Positions 1 through 7,919 are shown, numbered from the stretch's first letter. The stretch is DNA of 13,780 nt from PVC group bacterium (GCA_003566475.1 PXDE01000330.1:1-13780), one strand, 5' to 3'. A program made the numbers and translations. The notes: generated by a model not told the origin, from the sequence alone.

Positions 1-1
1 A

Positions 2-40
2 TGGCGGAATGGAGTGGAAGCGGACGGCGCGTCCGGGTAG
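2..40 (+). CDS. Possible 3' tail of an upstream gene
   Basis: One frame is open from the window edge to a TAG at 38-40, giving a peptide tail of about 12 residues ending in GASG. The stop sits 10 bases before the preferred start of the response regulator, which would fit an operon. It is too short to identify, and an open frame of this length in GC-rich DNA can arise by chance. It is listed only because it would explain the first 40 bases. Confidence 0.25.
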   Translation, partial: WRNGVEADGASG

Positions 41-50
41 GATGCCGAGC

Positions 51-431
51 ATGGAACCGACCTCGCCTACGCTTCTGATCGCCGACGACGACGCCATGAT
101 CCGACGGGTGCTGAACAAGGTGTTCACCCGGGCGGGCTGGACCGTCCGGGAGGCAGGCTCGCACACCGAGGTGCCCGCCGCCGCCGCCCAGCCCCCGGTG
201 CCGGATGTCCTGATCCTGGACCTCACCATGGATGGCCCGGTTCCCACCGAGTATCTTCCCGGGATCCTGGCCGCCCACCCATCGCTCCAGGTGTTCATCG
301 CGACCGGCCATTTCGAGGATGATCAGCTCACCGCCCTGGTGGACGGGAAGCGGGTCCGGTCGCTGCCCAAGCCGTTTACGGGAACGGAGGCCCTCGAGGC
401 GGTCCGGAGCGTCCGGGAATCGGCTCCGTAG
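51..431 (+). CDS. Single-domain response regulator (CheY-like receiver)
   Basis: This is a stand-alone receiver domain that takes phosphate from a histidine kinase and has no output domain. From the ATG at 51 the protein has 126 residues, the usual CheY length. It shows the acidic cluster D12-D13-D14, a phosphoacceptor aspartate at D57 (LILDLTMDG), the switch threonine at T85 (FIATGH) and the invariant lysine at K107 (LPKPF). All catalytic positions are present, so it should be active. ATGs at 9 and 42 are in frame, but 51 has a GGTAGG-like ribosome site about 10 bases upstream and starts just before the first strand. No cognate kinase is in view; it may lie upstream of the window. The 3' end overlaps the convergent secretin-like gene by 56 bp. 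Confidence 0.88.
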   Translation: MEPTSPTLLIADDDAMIRRVLNKVFTRAGWTVREAGSHTEVPAAAAQPPVPDVLILDLTMDGPVPTEYLPGILAAHPSLQVFIATGHFEDDQLTALVDGKRVRSLPKPFTGTEALEAVRSVRESAP

Positions 432-1287
432 GGGGTACGCCCGGACGCTCGATGCGGGGGATCAGGCTGATGTCCAAGGCCCGGGTCTGCCCGCCCCGGC
501 CCACGCCGACCAGGAACCGGTCGTAGAAATCCCTGTTCTCGGCGAAGCCGCCGATCCGCAGCGGTTCGCCGTCGCGCACGGTGACCTCGGTGGCCACCCG
601 TTCGAACCGGACCCGTTCGGGATGGCCCTGGACCTCGGCGGTCACCTCGGGAATCAGCCGGACATGGATCAGGGGGCCGTCGCCCACGATGGTCGGCAGC
701 ACCACCATCCGGGCCCCGATGAGCCGCCATCGGATGTCGGGGGTGCGGACCAGCCCGTGCCGAATCGCGTAGTCGAACAGCCATTCGGTGTAGGGGACTT
801 CCTGACCCACCTCGATCACGCCTTCCCGCCCGCTGCTCACCAGGATCTCCTGGGTCGTCTGGGCCAGGGTCCGGGTGCGACGGGCCTCGATCGCGACATC
901 GGCGGCGGCGGTGCCGGTGGTCCGTCCGTCGCGGTGCCGGATCCGGATCTCCGGACGTTCGAGGCCGGCGCGGACGTCCTCGGAGGTGCCGGCGTCCCGC
1001 GAGCGCACCTCGATACGCACGTTGGCGGCGGGGGCGGCGACCTCCCGGACCAGATGGGCCAGGGCCCGGTGCTCGTCCGCCGTCGCATTGGCCAGCAGCC
1101 GGTTCCGGGTGCGGTCGAGCAACACCCGGCTGGGCGGCGCCAGCACCATCTCGGCCGCCGCCTGCACGGTCGGGCCGTCCTGCACGCCAAGGGGGTAGAC
1201 CCGGAACGACCGTTCCGCCGCCCCGGCCGGGCCCGCGAGCAGGGCGAGCAGCCCGGCCAGACCCGCCATCCTTCGCCATGTGATCAT
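376..1287 (-). CDS. Short exported secretin-family (type II/III secretion) protein
   Basis: The 303-residue product begins with a signal peptide: MITWRRM, then a Leu/Ala-rich core, with cleavage likely after AGAA near residue 24. Residues ~27-85 resemble a secretin N1/NolW domain (LLDRTRNRLLANATADEHRAL, then a Leu/Val helix). A strand NVRIEV follows near residue 88. Residues ~148-280 resemble part of the secretin C-domain: GREGVIEVGQEVPY, then VRLIPEVTAEV, then VRDGEPLRIGGFAENRD, matching the family's 'L.P.V' and 'v.dG.tl.iGG' patterns. Full secretins are about 400-700 residues, so this one is reduced and may not form an outer-membrane gate. The start at 1287 is supported by GGAGG five bases upstream. 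The frame stays open to 1716, but that extension reads repeat DNA. The 3' end overlaps the response regulator gene. No secretion ATPase or pseudopilin genes are nearby, so its role is unknown. Confidence 0.72.
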   Translation of the reverse strand: MITWRRMAGLAGLLALLAGPAGAAERSFRVYPLGVQDGPTVQAAAEMVLAPPSRVLLDRTRNRLLANATADEHRALAHLVREVAAPAANVRIEVRSRDAGTSEDVRAGLERPEIRIRHRDGRTTGTAAADVAIEARRTRTLAQTTQEILVSSGREGVIEVGQEVPYTEWLFDYAIRHGLVRTPDIRWRLIGARMVVLPTIVGDGPLIHVRLIPEVTAEVQGHPERVRFERVATEVTVRDGEPLRIGGFAENRDFYDRFLVGVGRGGQTRALDISLIPRIERPGVPPTEPIPGRSGPPRGPPFP

Positions 1288-1334
1288 GCGCGCCTCCGGT
1301 GATTGCGACACCAACCTACGCCGGTCGGACGGAC

Positions 1335-1391
1335 CAGTCCAGCGGGCCGGAGACGAAGAGAGGTCGGGGGTCAGTCCCCGCCGCTGGACTG
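1335..1391. repeat. Inverted repeat with 11-bp arms and an inner hairpin
   Basis: CAGTCCAGCGG at 1335-1345 is perfectly complementary to CCGCTGGACTG at 1381-1391. Between them, GGGG-TCAGT-CCCC (about 1367-1379) makes a second small hairpin. The structure lies 48-104 bases upstream of the secretin-like start on the minus strand. It would therefore sit in that gene's leader or promoter region. It could be an operator, an RNA leader or a dispersed repeat; the sequence does not decide. Confidence 0.55.
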
Positions 1392-1426
1392 CTGGGTTCA
1401 GCCGGATGAGGGGTGAGACGGCGGGC

Positions 1427-1454
1427 GGGATCCGGGATACGCGATGCGGGATGC
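1427..1454. repeat. Heptamer tandem repeat, four units
   Basis: Four consecutive 7-base units, GGGATCC, GGGATAC, GCGATGC and GGGATGC, fit the consensus GGGATNC with one deviation. Short tandem heptamers are known as intergenic repeats in several bacterial groups. In a protein reading they give a Ser-Arg-Ile-Pro-like pattern that can be mistaken for coding sequence. Confidence 0.7.
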
Positions 1455-1473
1455 ATGGAAACCGAAGTTTGAC

Positions 1474-1504
1474 CCTACTACGCTCCGCAGCGGAGCTACG
1501 TAGG
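1474..1504. repeat. 31-bp near-perfect palindrome
   Basis: The arms CCTAC/GTAGG and GCTCCGC/GCGGAGC pair around a single central A. Only a TAC opposite TAC is left unpaired inside the stem. No T-run follows on either strand, so it is not a typical intrinsic terminator. It looks like a REP-type dispersed palindrome or a protein-binding site. Confidence 0.65.
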
Positions 1505-1557
1505 GCAAGCTGACGAAGGCAAATTGACGAAGTGCGGAGTGGCCTTTTCGTGGCCCG

Positions 1558-1574
1558 CGGGGGGCCTCCCCCCG
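1558..1574. repeat. GC hairpin, 7-bp arms
   Basis: CGGGGGG and CCCCCCG flank a 3-base CCT loop. Outer GCCC/GGGC bases extend the stem across a two-base bulge. It is pure G/C with no T-tract. It belongs to the repeat cluster between the two flanking genes. Confidence 0.5.
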
Positions 1575-1638
1575 GGCCTCCGGGTTCCCTTGGGTTGCGG
1601 AAGGCTTCTCCGCGGCCAGCGGCTCCTCCTGGGGGCAA

Positions 1639-1664
1639 GGCACGGGGGCAGGCGCCCCCGTGCC
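1639..1664. repeat. Strong hairpin, perfect 11-bp stem
   Basis: GGCACGGGGGC (1639-1649) pairs perfectly with GCCCCCGTGCC (1654-1664) around the 4-base loop AGGC. This is the most stable perfect hairpin in the gap. Neither side has a T-run, so a dispersed repeat or rho-type pause is more likely than an intrinsic terminator. Confidence 0.65.
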
Positions 1665-1810
1665 ACGTCGGAGCCATCCTGTTGGCGAGCAGTGGTTCGT
1701 GGGGCATGGCGTGCATGATGTCTCCAGAGCAGGCGGGCCCGACCGTGGCTTTTCTTCCGCCTCCGGATCCGTTATCCTGAGCCGATCAGCCTTTCCCCAG
1801 GAGCCTCCCC

Positions 1811-2101
1811 ATGGACATGGACACGATCACGGTCGACGGCGTCAGCTACCGCGGCCTGCGGATTCCCACCGAGGCCTCGGTGATCCTGCTGATCCAGGCC
1901 CGCCGGGGGTTTGTGGGGTGCGGCTATTTCGACGTGGCCACAGCGGCGAAGCTCGGGGAACGGGTGGCCATCGTGCGCGGGGTGAACGCCTACGACGACG
2001 TGCTGGACGCGCCGGTGCGGGAGGTGAGCCCGGCCGCGGAACAGGCGGGGGTCACTCCGGGCATGTCCGGCCGCGAGGCGCTGCGCAAGCTCGACGCCTG
2101 A
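1811..2101 (+). CDS. DUF1805 (YunC-like) domain protein
   Basis: This 96-residue cytoplasmic protein matches the DUF1805 family, named after Bacillus YunC and archaeal relatives. The family's biochemical function is not established to my knowledge. Family features are clear: ASVILLIQARRGFVGCGYFDV (residues ~22-42), AAKLGERVAIVRGVNAYDDVLDAPV (~45-69) and a C-terminal GVTPGMSGREALRKL (~80-94). The length is normal for the family and there is no signal peptide. AGGAG seven bases before 1811 supports that ATG over the in-frame one at 1817. It stands alone: the upstream gene is divergent and the downstream gene convergent, with only 15 bp between stops. The domain call is fairly firm; the role is unknown. 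Confidence 0.82.
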   Translation: MDMDTITVDGVSYRGLRIPTEASVILLIQARRGFVGCGYFDVATAAKLGERVAIVRGVNAYDDVLDAPVREVSPAAEQAGVTPGMSGREALRKLDA

Positions 2102-2116
2102 CCGCCCAGGGCCGGC

Positions 2117-2467
2117 TCACTGGGGGGTGATCATCACCCCGAACCGCTCGACCCGGAAGGTCATGCCGACTTCGGGCAGAATGGTCTCCAGCGCCTTGCG
2201 GACGGTGACCTGGGTCAGGGCGGCGGTGAACACGGGCTCTCGTCCGTCGGGAAACGGCCGGACGATGATGTTGGGCCGCCCGCCCAGCGGACGTTCCCGC
2301 TGGATGACCTGCCGCAGGTGGTTGACGAGGTCGGGGACGGTCCATTCGCGGGCGTCGAGGTCGATCGTCACGTCGTCCAGAAACGAGGTGTCGACACCGC
2401 CCTGGGCGAAGACCCGGGGCGCCCACAGGAGCAGGGGGAGGAGCATCAGGGGGAGGAGGCGTCTCAT
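2117..2467 (-). CDS. Small exported STN/secretin-N-like protein
   Basis: The 116-residue protein has a clear signal peptide: MRRLL, a Leu-rich core, and probable cleavage after VFA at residue 21. No lipobox cysteine is present. The mature part reads VTIDLDAREWTVPDLVNHLRQVI, then PNIIVRP, then an insertion, then VTVRKALETILPEVGMTFRVERFGVMITP. This alternation of beta-strand and amphipathic helix, ending in 'al..il...gl.yrve..g.i.I', is that of the STN domain at the front of secretins and TonB-dependent receptors. Here it stands alone with nothing after it. Its ATG overlaps the stop of the giant coiled-coil gene by one base (TGATG) and lacks a clear ribosome site, so it probably depends on coupled translation. 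Role unknown; assignment to an STN-like fold is by pattern only. Confidence 0.7.
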   Translation of the reverse strand: MRRLLPLMLLPLLLWAPRVFAQGGVDTSFLDDVTIDLDAREWTVPDLVNHLRQVIQRERPLGGRPNIIVRPFPDGREPVFTAALTQVTVRKALETILPEVGMTFRVERFGVMITPQ

Positions 2468-5400
2468 CAGAAGAACCAGGTGCGCTTGCCGGCGGTGGCG
2501 GCCTTCCCCTTGCCCTTCTTCCCGTCGCCGCCGGACTCCAGGGCGCCGATATACTCCTTCATCTCCCGGATCTGGTCCTCAAGCTTGCGGGTCCGGTCGG
2601 TCTGGGCCTCGAGGGCGGCCACCTTCTCCTCCAGGGTCCGGGCCTCGCGCTGAAGCTGGTCCCGCTCGCGCTCCAGTTCCTGGACCCTGCCGTCCATGCC
2701 GGACGCCATCGACGCGAGCGCCTCGCTGTCGCCCTTGGGCAGGCTGCCTCCGGACTTCAGCGAGGCCAGCGCCTTGTGCAGGTAGTCGGTGGTGCCCTGG
2801 AGCTTCTCCACCCGGACCGTGAGCTCGGCCTTCTCGTGCCGGGCCGCGTCCAGGTCGGCCCGCAGACCGGCGGCCAGGGCCTCCTGCTTGCCGGCCGAGG
2901 CCCGGACTTCGTCGAGTTCCTTCTGGAGGGTGGCCAGGGACCGGTTCCGGGCCAGGAGGTCCTTGCGGAGATCCTTGATCTGCTGGTTGAGCACCTGGGC
3001 GACCTGCCGGGATTCGGCCGGCTCCGCCTCGTGGGTGGCCTCCAGCTGCTGCCGCATCGCCTCGATCTCGTCCAGCAGATCCTGCCGGTCGCCAGAGGCC
3101 TCGCGCAGATCCTTGAGCTGGCCGGAAAGTTCCTCGGCCCGGGCGGCCAGGGCCTTGCGTTCGGATTCGGTCGCGGAGAGGGAGGCTTCCAGCTCGGACA
3201 CCCGGCGAACGGACTGCGCCGCTTCGGCCGAGGCGGCCTCCAGCGCCGCCAGCGCCTTCTCCTTCTCGCGCAGAGCCTCCTCCAGGGATGCCGTCCGGTC
3301 CGCCAGCTCGGCCGACGTCTTCCGGAGCTTGTCGCGCTCGGCGGCCGTCGCATCCTCGCGCTCCCGGGCCTCGCGGGCCTCGTTCTCCAGGGCCTGGCCC
3401 GATGCGGAAAGGGCCTCGACCTTCTCCGCCAGCTCGCGCCGCTCGGCCTGGAGGGAGGCCAGCTCCTCCTGCAGGGAGCCGCTGGCCGACTGGTCGCTGG
3501 CCCGCAGCTTCTTCAGGTCGTCGAGTTCGGCGGACAGGCTCCGGATGCGGCCTTCGAGATCGGCCTGCGCCTTCCGGGCCGCCTCCGCCGTCTCCTCGGC
3601 CTGATGGAGGGCGGTCTCAGCCCGGGTGGCCCGGGCCTCCGCCTCCTCCCGGGAGGATTCGGCCTGATCCGCCGCCGTCCGGGCCTCCTCGGCGCGGGCC
3701 CGCAGCGTCTCCAGCTCATCGGAAAGCTTCTGGCGGGCCGCCTCCACCGAGTCCGCCGCCTCCAGGCGGCTTCGGGCCTCGGTCAGCTCGGCCTCGAGGG
3801 CATCCCGGGTCCGCGTGATCTCCGTCCGCGCGGCCTCGGCCGCCTCCAGGCGGTCCCGCAGGTCCTGGACGACTTTGGCCTGGTCGCCGGCGCTGCCCCG
3901 CAGGCCTTCCAGTTCCTGGTTGAGATCGGCCAGGGCGCCCTCGAGCTGCTCGATCCGGGACTGGCGTTCGGTGTGCCCGGCCTGGACGTCCTCGAGGCGG
4001 GCCATGGCCTCGTCGCGGGCCTGGGCCAGCGAGGCGACCTCCTGGGCCCGGGCCTCGAGCGCGTCCCGCAGCTCCGCCACCTGGCCGTCCAGTTCCTCGC
4101 GGGCGGCCACCAGCGCGTCGCGGTCGGCCACCTCGGCCTGGGCCGCCTCGAGCCGGGCGGACAGATCCGCGACCCGGGCCTGGAGTTCGCTCTCCTCCCC
4201 GGCCACCATCTCCACCCGCTGCTCGGCCTGCTCGGCCCGGGCCCGCAGGGCGTCCCGCTCGTGCACGGCCTCGGCCAGCGCCTTGCGGGCGTCGGTCACA
4301 TCCTGCTCCAGCGATTCCAGCCGCGCGGTGGCTTCGTCCAGCCGCTCCTCGAGCTGCTGGTTGAGGTCCTCCTGTTCGTGCAGCGAGGCCTCGAGCGCCC
4401 GCCGGGCTTCGGCGGCGCTGCGCACCTGCTGCTGCATGCCCGACCGTTCCTTGCTGAACTTGGCCAGCTCCGCCGCGGTCTTCTTCAGCTCCTGGGCGGC
4501 GGTTTCGGCCTCGGTCCGGGCCTGGGCCAGGTCGGCCTCCAGGGCGTTCACCTGCTCCTCCCGCCGGCCCGCCTCGGCCTCGGCCTCGGCGCGGGCCTTC
4601 CCGGCGGCGGCCGCGTCCGCGGCAGCCTGCTCCCCGGCGGACCGCACCTCCGCCAGCTCGGCCTCGATGCGGCCGATCGCCTCGCCCCGGCGGTCCGCCT
4701 CGGCCCGGGCCGCCTCCAGAGCGGCGGTCGCCTCGTCGAGCGCGGTCTGGGCGCGGGCCCGCGCGGCCTCGGTGTCGGCCAGCCGGGATTCCAGCGCCGC
4801 CGCCGTCTCCTCGGCTTCGGTCCGGGTCCGGGCCAGCTCGGCCTCCAGCTCGGCCCGGCGGCCGTCCAGGCTCTCCACCCGGTCCTGCAGGGACGCCCGG
4901 GCCTCCTGGAGCGACGCCAGTTCGGCCTGGGCCGCCTCCAGCGCCTCCTTCAGGCCGGCCTCGGTCGCCGCCGCCTCGCGGCGCAGCGTCTCGAGGTTGC
5001 GGGTGAGCTGGCTCCGGCCCTCCTTGAGGGTGGAGATCTCCCCGCGAAGCTGGCCGGCCGTCGCCGTGGCCTCCTCGAGCTCGGCCCTCAGCGCCTCGCG
5101 CTCCTCGGCCGCCGCCGCCGCCGCCTCGTTCAGCTCCTGAATGCTTCGGCCGCGCGACTCCGAGGTCTCGAGGGCCTCGGCCAGCGCCCCGTCCAGGCGG
5201 GCCGCCTCGGCCTCGGCCCTGGCCAGGCGCGTCTCCAGAGACTCGACGGTCCGCGTGGCCGCGACATGGTCCTCGGTGACCCGGTCCAGGGACGCCTGCA
5301 GCCCGTCCCGCTCCTCGGAAAGCGCTTCGACCTGGCTGGTCCGGGCGGCCAGCATCTCCTCCAGCTCCTGAACGGACGCGGCCTTCCGCTCGCCCTCGGC

Positions 5401-7707
5401 CACGGCCTCCTCCAGACGGTCGCGCAGGCGGTCGCGGTCCTGGCCCAGAGACTGCAGCGCGGCCTCGATCTCGCCCAGCTTCCGCTCCTGGGCCTCGCGG
5501 GTCCGGGTGAGCTCGTCCACCTGGGCGGACAGGCTCTCCTTCTCCTCGTTGACCGCCGCGAGCTGCTCGTTGATCTCGATCCGGGACGCCCGGAGCATGT
5601 CGAGATCCTCGCCGAGCTTGGCCAGGGACTTGGCCTGGTCCTCCTTCTCGGCCCGCAGGCCCGCCACCTGCTGCCGGAGCCCGTCGCGCTCCTCGCCCAA
5701 GCCTTTGAGGGCGGCCTCCAGGTCCTGGCCCTTCTTCCGCAGCGCGGCCAACTGGTCCGAGAGTTCGCCCACGGTGTCGGCCTTGCGGCCCAGATCGGCC
5801 TCGAGGTCCGCGACCCGGGCGGCAAGCTCCTCGCGCGCCTTCAGCACGTCCTGGAGCCGGGCGGTGATCTCCGACCGCTCGGCCTCCTCCTTGCGCACCT
5901 GGGCCTCGAGCTGGGAGCGGACCTGCTGGACCGCCTGGAGCTCCTTCTGCTGCCTGGCCGCCGAGGCGTTGGCCGCCTGAAGCGCGGTCTGGACCTCCGC
6001 GTGCTGACCGGCCAGCTCCTGCCGGGCCACCTCCCGGGCCTCGCTCTCCTCCCGGACGGTTCCCAGGGTGGTCTCGAGGTCGGCCATGCGGCTCTCCAGA
6101 TCCTCCCGGGCCTCGGTGAGCGCCTTGACGTGGCGGGCGGATTCGGCCAGATCCCGGGACCGGGCATCGGCCTCCTGGCGCGCGCCGGCCAGTTCCTCGC
6201 GCAGGGCGGCCGCGGCCGTCCGCTCCTCGCCGAGCTCCGTCTCCATCCTCGCGGCGGCGGCCTGGAGCGTCTCCACCTCGGCGGCCAGCTCCGTCCGGCG
6301 GCCCTCGGCCTCGTCCAGCAGGGCTTGCAGCTCCTGGCGGCGCTGGGCGAGCCCGTCCCGCTCCTTCTGAAGCGCGGCCAGCTTCTTCTCGGCCTGCTTC
6401 ACCTGGAGAGCCAGGGCCTCCTTGCCCGCCCGGTCCTGCAGGGCCTTGCCAAGCTGGCTTTCGAGTTCGGCCAGGCGCGCGGTGAGCGCCTCGGTCTCCT
6501 CGGCATCGCCCGACTGCGCGGCGGCCAGCGCCTCCGACAGCGAGGTCTTGTCCTTCTTGAGGGCGGCCACCTGGTCGCGGGCCTGCCTGAGTTCGAGGGC
6601 CACCTTCTCCTTCTCGGCCTCCAGCCGCTCCTGCAGGCCGGACTCCTGCTCGCCCACGGACTCCAGGCGCACCGCCAGCTCGGCGGCCTCGCGCTTCCGG
6701 GCCTCGGCCTGCTGCTGCCAGTCGCGCTGGGCCCGGGCCGCCGCCTCCAGGTCGGCCCGGAGCGTCTCCAGTTCCCTGGCCGCCCGGGCCTGCTCGGCCT
6801 GGCCGGCCTCCGTCGCCTTGCGGGCTTCCGCCAGCTCCCGCTCCAGGGCCCTGGCCTTTTCCGCCTCGCCGCGGAGGGTGGCCATCTCCTTCTCCAGCCG
6901 GGCCAGCAGCTTCTCCGCATCCTTGCGCAGGCCCCGCTCCTCCTCCAGCGCCCGCTTCAGATCGTCGGCCCCCGCCCCCGCCATCTGAGCCCGCTCCAGC
7001 TGCTCCTCCAGGCGCTCCTTCTCCGCCTTCAGGTGGCCCATCAGGGCGGTGAGCCGGTCCTGCTCCTTGCGCTCGGCCTCCAGCTCGCTGATCCGCGCCG
7101 CCCCGGACCGGGCCTCCGCCTGGAGGCTGCGGATCTCGGTGGAAAGCTGCTTCACCCGGTCTTCGGCCTTGCGCAGCTCCTTCTCGAGCTGATCCCGGGA
7201 GGTGCTCCCCTCCTTGAGCTGGGCGATGGCCTTCGTGCCGTCGTCGGCCAGGGACTGGGTCTCCGACAGCTCGTCGCGAAGCTCGTTGAGCTGCGACTCG
7301 AGGGCGGCCACCTGCCGGCGGTGCTCATCCTCCTGGACCGAGGCCTGGCCCTGGGCCGAGGACGCGGACTTCAGCTCGTTCTCCAGCGTCGCGATCCGCT
7401 CGCGCAGCCGGGTCTTCTCCTGCTCGAGGTCGGTGGCCAGGGCGAAGGCCTCGTCGCGGCTCCGGGACAGGGTCGCGATGCGCTCCTCGAGGCGGGAGAC
7501 CATGGTCTCGGTCTCGGCCAGCCTCGCCTCCAGCTCGTCACGCTCGGCGTCGGAAAGCCCGCCGGTGTCGCCGGGTGGAATGACCGAGGCGTCCGGAATC
7601 TGAATCCGGGTGCGGCAACGGGGGCAATTGATCGTCTTTCCGGCCAGCCGTTCCGGGGCCGAAAGCTTCTTGTCGCACGCGACACAACGAAATCGCACGT
7701 CAGCCAT
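2467..7707 (-). CDS. Giant zinc-ribbon plus coiled-coil protein
   Basis: The product has 1746 residues. The first ~35 form a zinc ribbon (C8-x2-C11 and C28-x2-C31), a module common at the start of PVC-group proteins; I saw no other cysteines. A short Pro/Gly linker (to ~50) leads into Glu/Ala/Leu/Arg heptad sequence with repeated LEARLAE- and AELEAEL-type units. No proline appears from about residue 45 to 1563, so one long coiled coil is likely, on the order of 220 nm if continuous (0.15 nm per residue). The tail has a Gly/Lys-rich basic stretch and ends in TWFF. I saw no Walker motifs or hinge, so it is not a complete SMC or Rad50. There is no signal peptide or membrane segment, so it should be cytoplasmic: a scaffold, cytoskeletal or chromosome-associated role is possible. 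ATG 7707 is chosen because GGAGG lies seven bases upstream; the GTG at 7710 is closer than usual. It probably forms an operon with the STN-like gene. Confidence 0.85.
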   Translation of the reverse strand: MADVRFRCVACDKKLSAPERLAGKTINCPRCRTRIQIPDASVIPPGDTGGLSDAERDELEARLAETETMVSRLEERIATLSRSRDEAFALATDLEQEKTRLRERIATLENELKSASSAQGQASVQEDEHRRQVAALESQLNELRDELSETQSLADDGTKAIAQLKEGSTSRDQLEKELRKAEDRVKQLSTEIRSLQAEARSGAARISELEAERKEQDRLTALMGHLKAEKERLEEQLERAQMAGAGADDLKRALEEERGLRKDAEKLLARLEKEMATLRGEAEKARALERELAEARKATEAGQAEQARAARELETLRADLEAAARAQRDWQQQAEARKREAAELAVRLESVGEQESGLQERLEAEKEKVALELRQARDQVAALKKDKTSLSEALAAAQSGDAEETEALTARLAELESQLGKALQDRAGKEALALQVKQAEKKLAALQKERDGLAQRRQELQALLDEAEGRRTELAAEVETLQAAAARMETELGEERTAAAALREELAGARQEADARSRDLAESARHVKALTEAREDLESRMADLETTLGTVREESEAREVARQELAGQHAEVQTALQAANASAARQQKELQAVQQVRSQLEAQVRKEEAERSEITARLQDVLKAREELAARVADLEADLGRKADTVGELSDQLAALRKKGQDLEAALKGLGEERDGLRQQVAGLRAEKEDQAKSLAKLGEDLDMLRASRIEINEQLAAVNEEKESLSAQVDELTRTREAQERKLGEIEAALQSLGQDRDRLRDRLEEAVAEGERKAASVQELEEMLAARTSQVEALSEERDGLQASLDRVTEDHVAATRTVESLETRLARAEAEAARLDGALAEALETSESRGRSIQELNEAAAAAAEEREALRAELEEATATAGQLRGEISTLKEGRSQLTRNLETLRREAAATEAGLKEALEAAQAELASLQEARASLQDRVESLDGRRAELEAELARTRTEAEETAAALESRLADTEAARARAQTALDEATAALEAARAEADRRGEAIGRIEAELAEVRSAGEQAAADAAAAGKARAEAEAEAGRREEQVNALEADLAQARTEAETAAQELKKTAAELAKFSKERSGMQQQVRSAAEARRALEASLHEQEDLNQQLEERLDEATARLESLEQDVTDARKALAEAVHERDALRARAEQAEQRVEMVAGEESELQARVADLSARLEAAQAEVADRDALVAAREELDGQVAELRDALEARAQEVASLAQARDEAMARLEDVQAGHTERQSRIEQLEGALADLNQELEGLRGSAGDQAKVVQDLRDRLEAAEAARTEITRTRDALEAELTEARSRLEAADSVEAARQKLSDELETLRARAEEARTAADQAESSREEAEARATRAETALHQAEETAEAARKAQADLEGRIRSLSAELDDLKKLRASDQSASGSLQEELASLQAERRELAEKVEALSASGQALENEAREAREREDATAAERDKLRKTSAELADRTASLEEALREKEKALAALEAASAEAAQSVRRVSELEASLSATESERKALAARAEELSGQLKDLREASGDRQDLLDEIEAMRQQLEATHEAEPAESRQVAQVLNQQIKDLRKDLLARNRSLATLQKELDEVRASAGKQEALAAGLRADLDAARHEKAELTVRVEKLQGTTDYLHKALASLKSGGSLPKGDSEALASMASGMDGRVQELERERDQLQREARTLEEKVAALEAQTDRTRKLEDQIREMKEYIGALESGGDGKKGKGKAATAGKRTWFF

Positions 7708-7919
7708 CACACTCCCTCCCCAAGCAGAATCCGTACCAGATCCCCTGGCCGACTCTTCCGCTCATGCGTTCGCCCGTTTCGGAATCCACCTTCGTTCTCC
7801 GGTGTGCCCGCCATGCCGTTCCCTCTGACGCATGCGGCCCTCCCCGAGACGACAAGGGCCACGTGTCCGCCATGGATGGCTTCACACGCGCCCACCTGAT
7901 CGGGATTCCTCGCCCTGCC

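Larger units (their letters stand above)
1288..1810. other. Repeat-rich intergenic region between divergent genes
   Basis: This 523-bp gap must contain the promoters of the secretin-like gene (-) and the DUF1805 gene (+). I see no convincing protein; short open frames here read through repeats. It carries, in order, an 11-bp inverted repeat, a four-unit 7-bp tandem repeat and three strong hairpins, each listed separately. A TATCCT at 1773-1778 could be a -10 element for the DUF1805 gene, but no good -35 accompanies it. Confidence 0.6.

Noticed and set aside
1288..1716. N-terminal extension of the secretin-like gene up to 1716
   Set aside because: It would place about 140 residues of repeat-derived sequence before a good signal peptide. 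GGAGG five bases before 1287 marks the real start.
2105..2124. CCCAG/CTGGG hairpin between the DUF1805 and STN-like genes as a bidirectional terminator
   Set aside because: A 5-bp stem with a 10-base loop and no T-run is too weak to call.
2776..7899. A plus-strand open frame of about 1700 codons opposite the coiled-coil gene
   Set aside because: Its Leu/Gly/Gln-rich, repetitive reading is the mirror of Glu/Ala/Leu heptad codons with G/C at third positions. It has no ribosome site, domain or signal peptide. The minus-strand frame has a zinc ribbon, SD and clear heptads.
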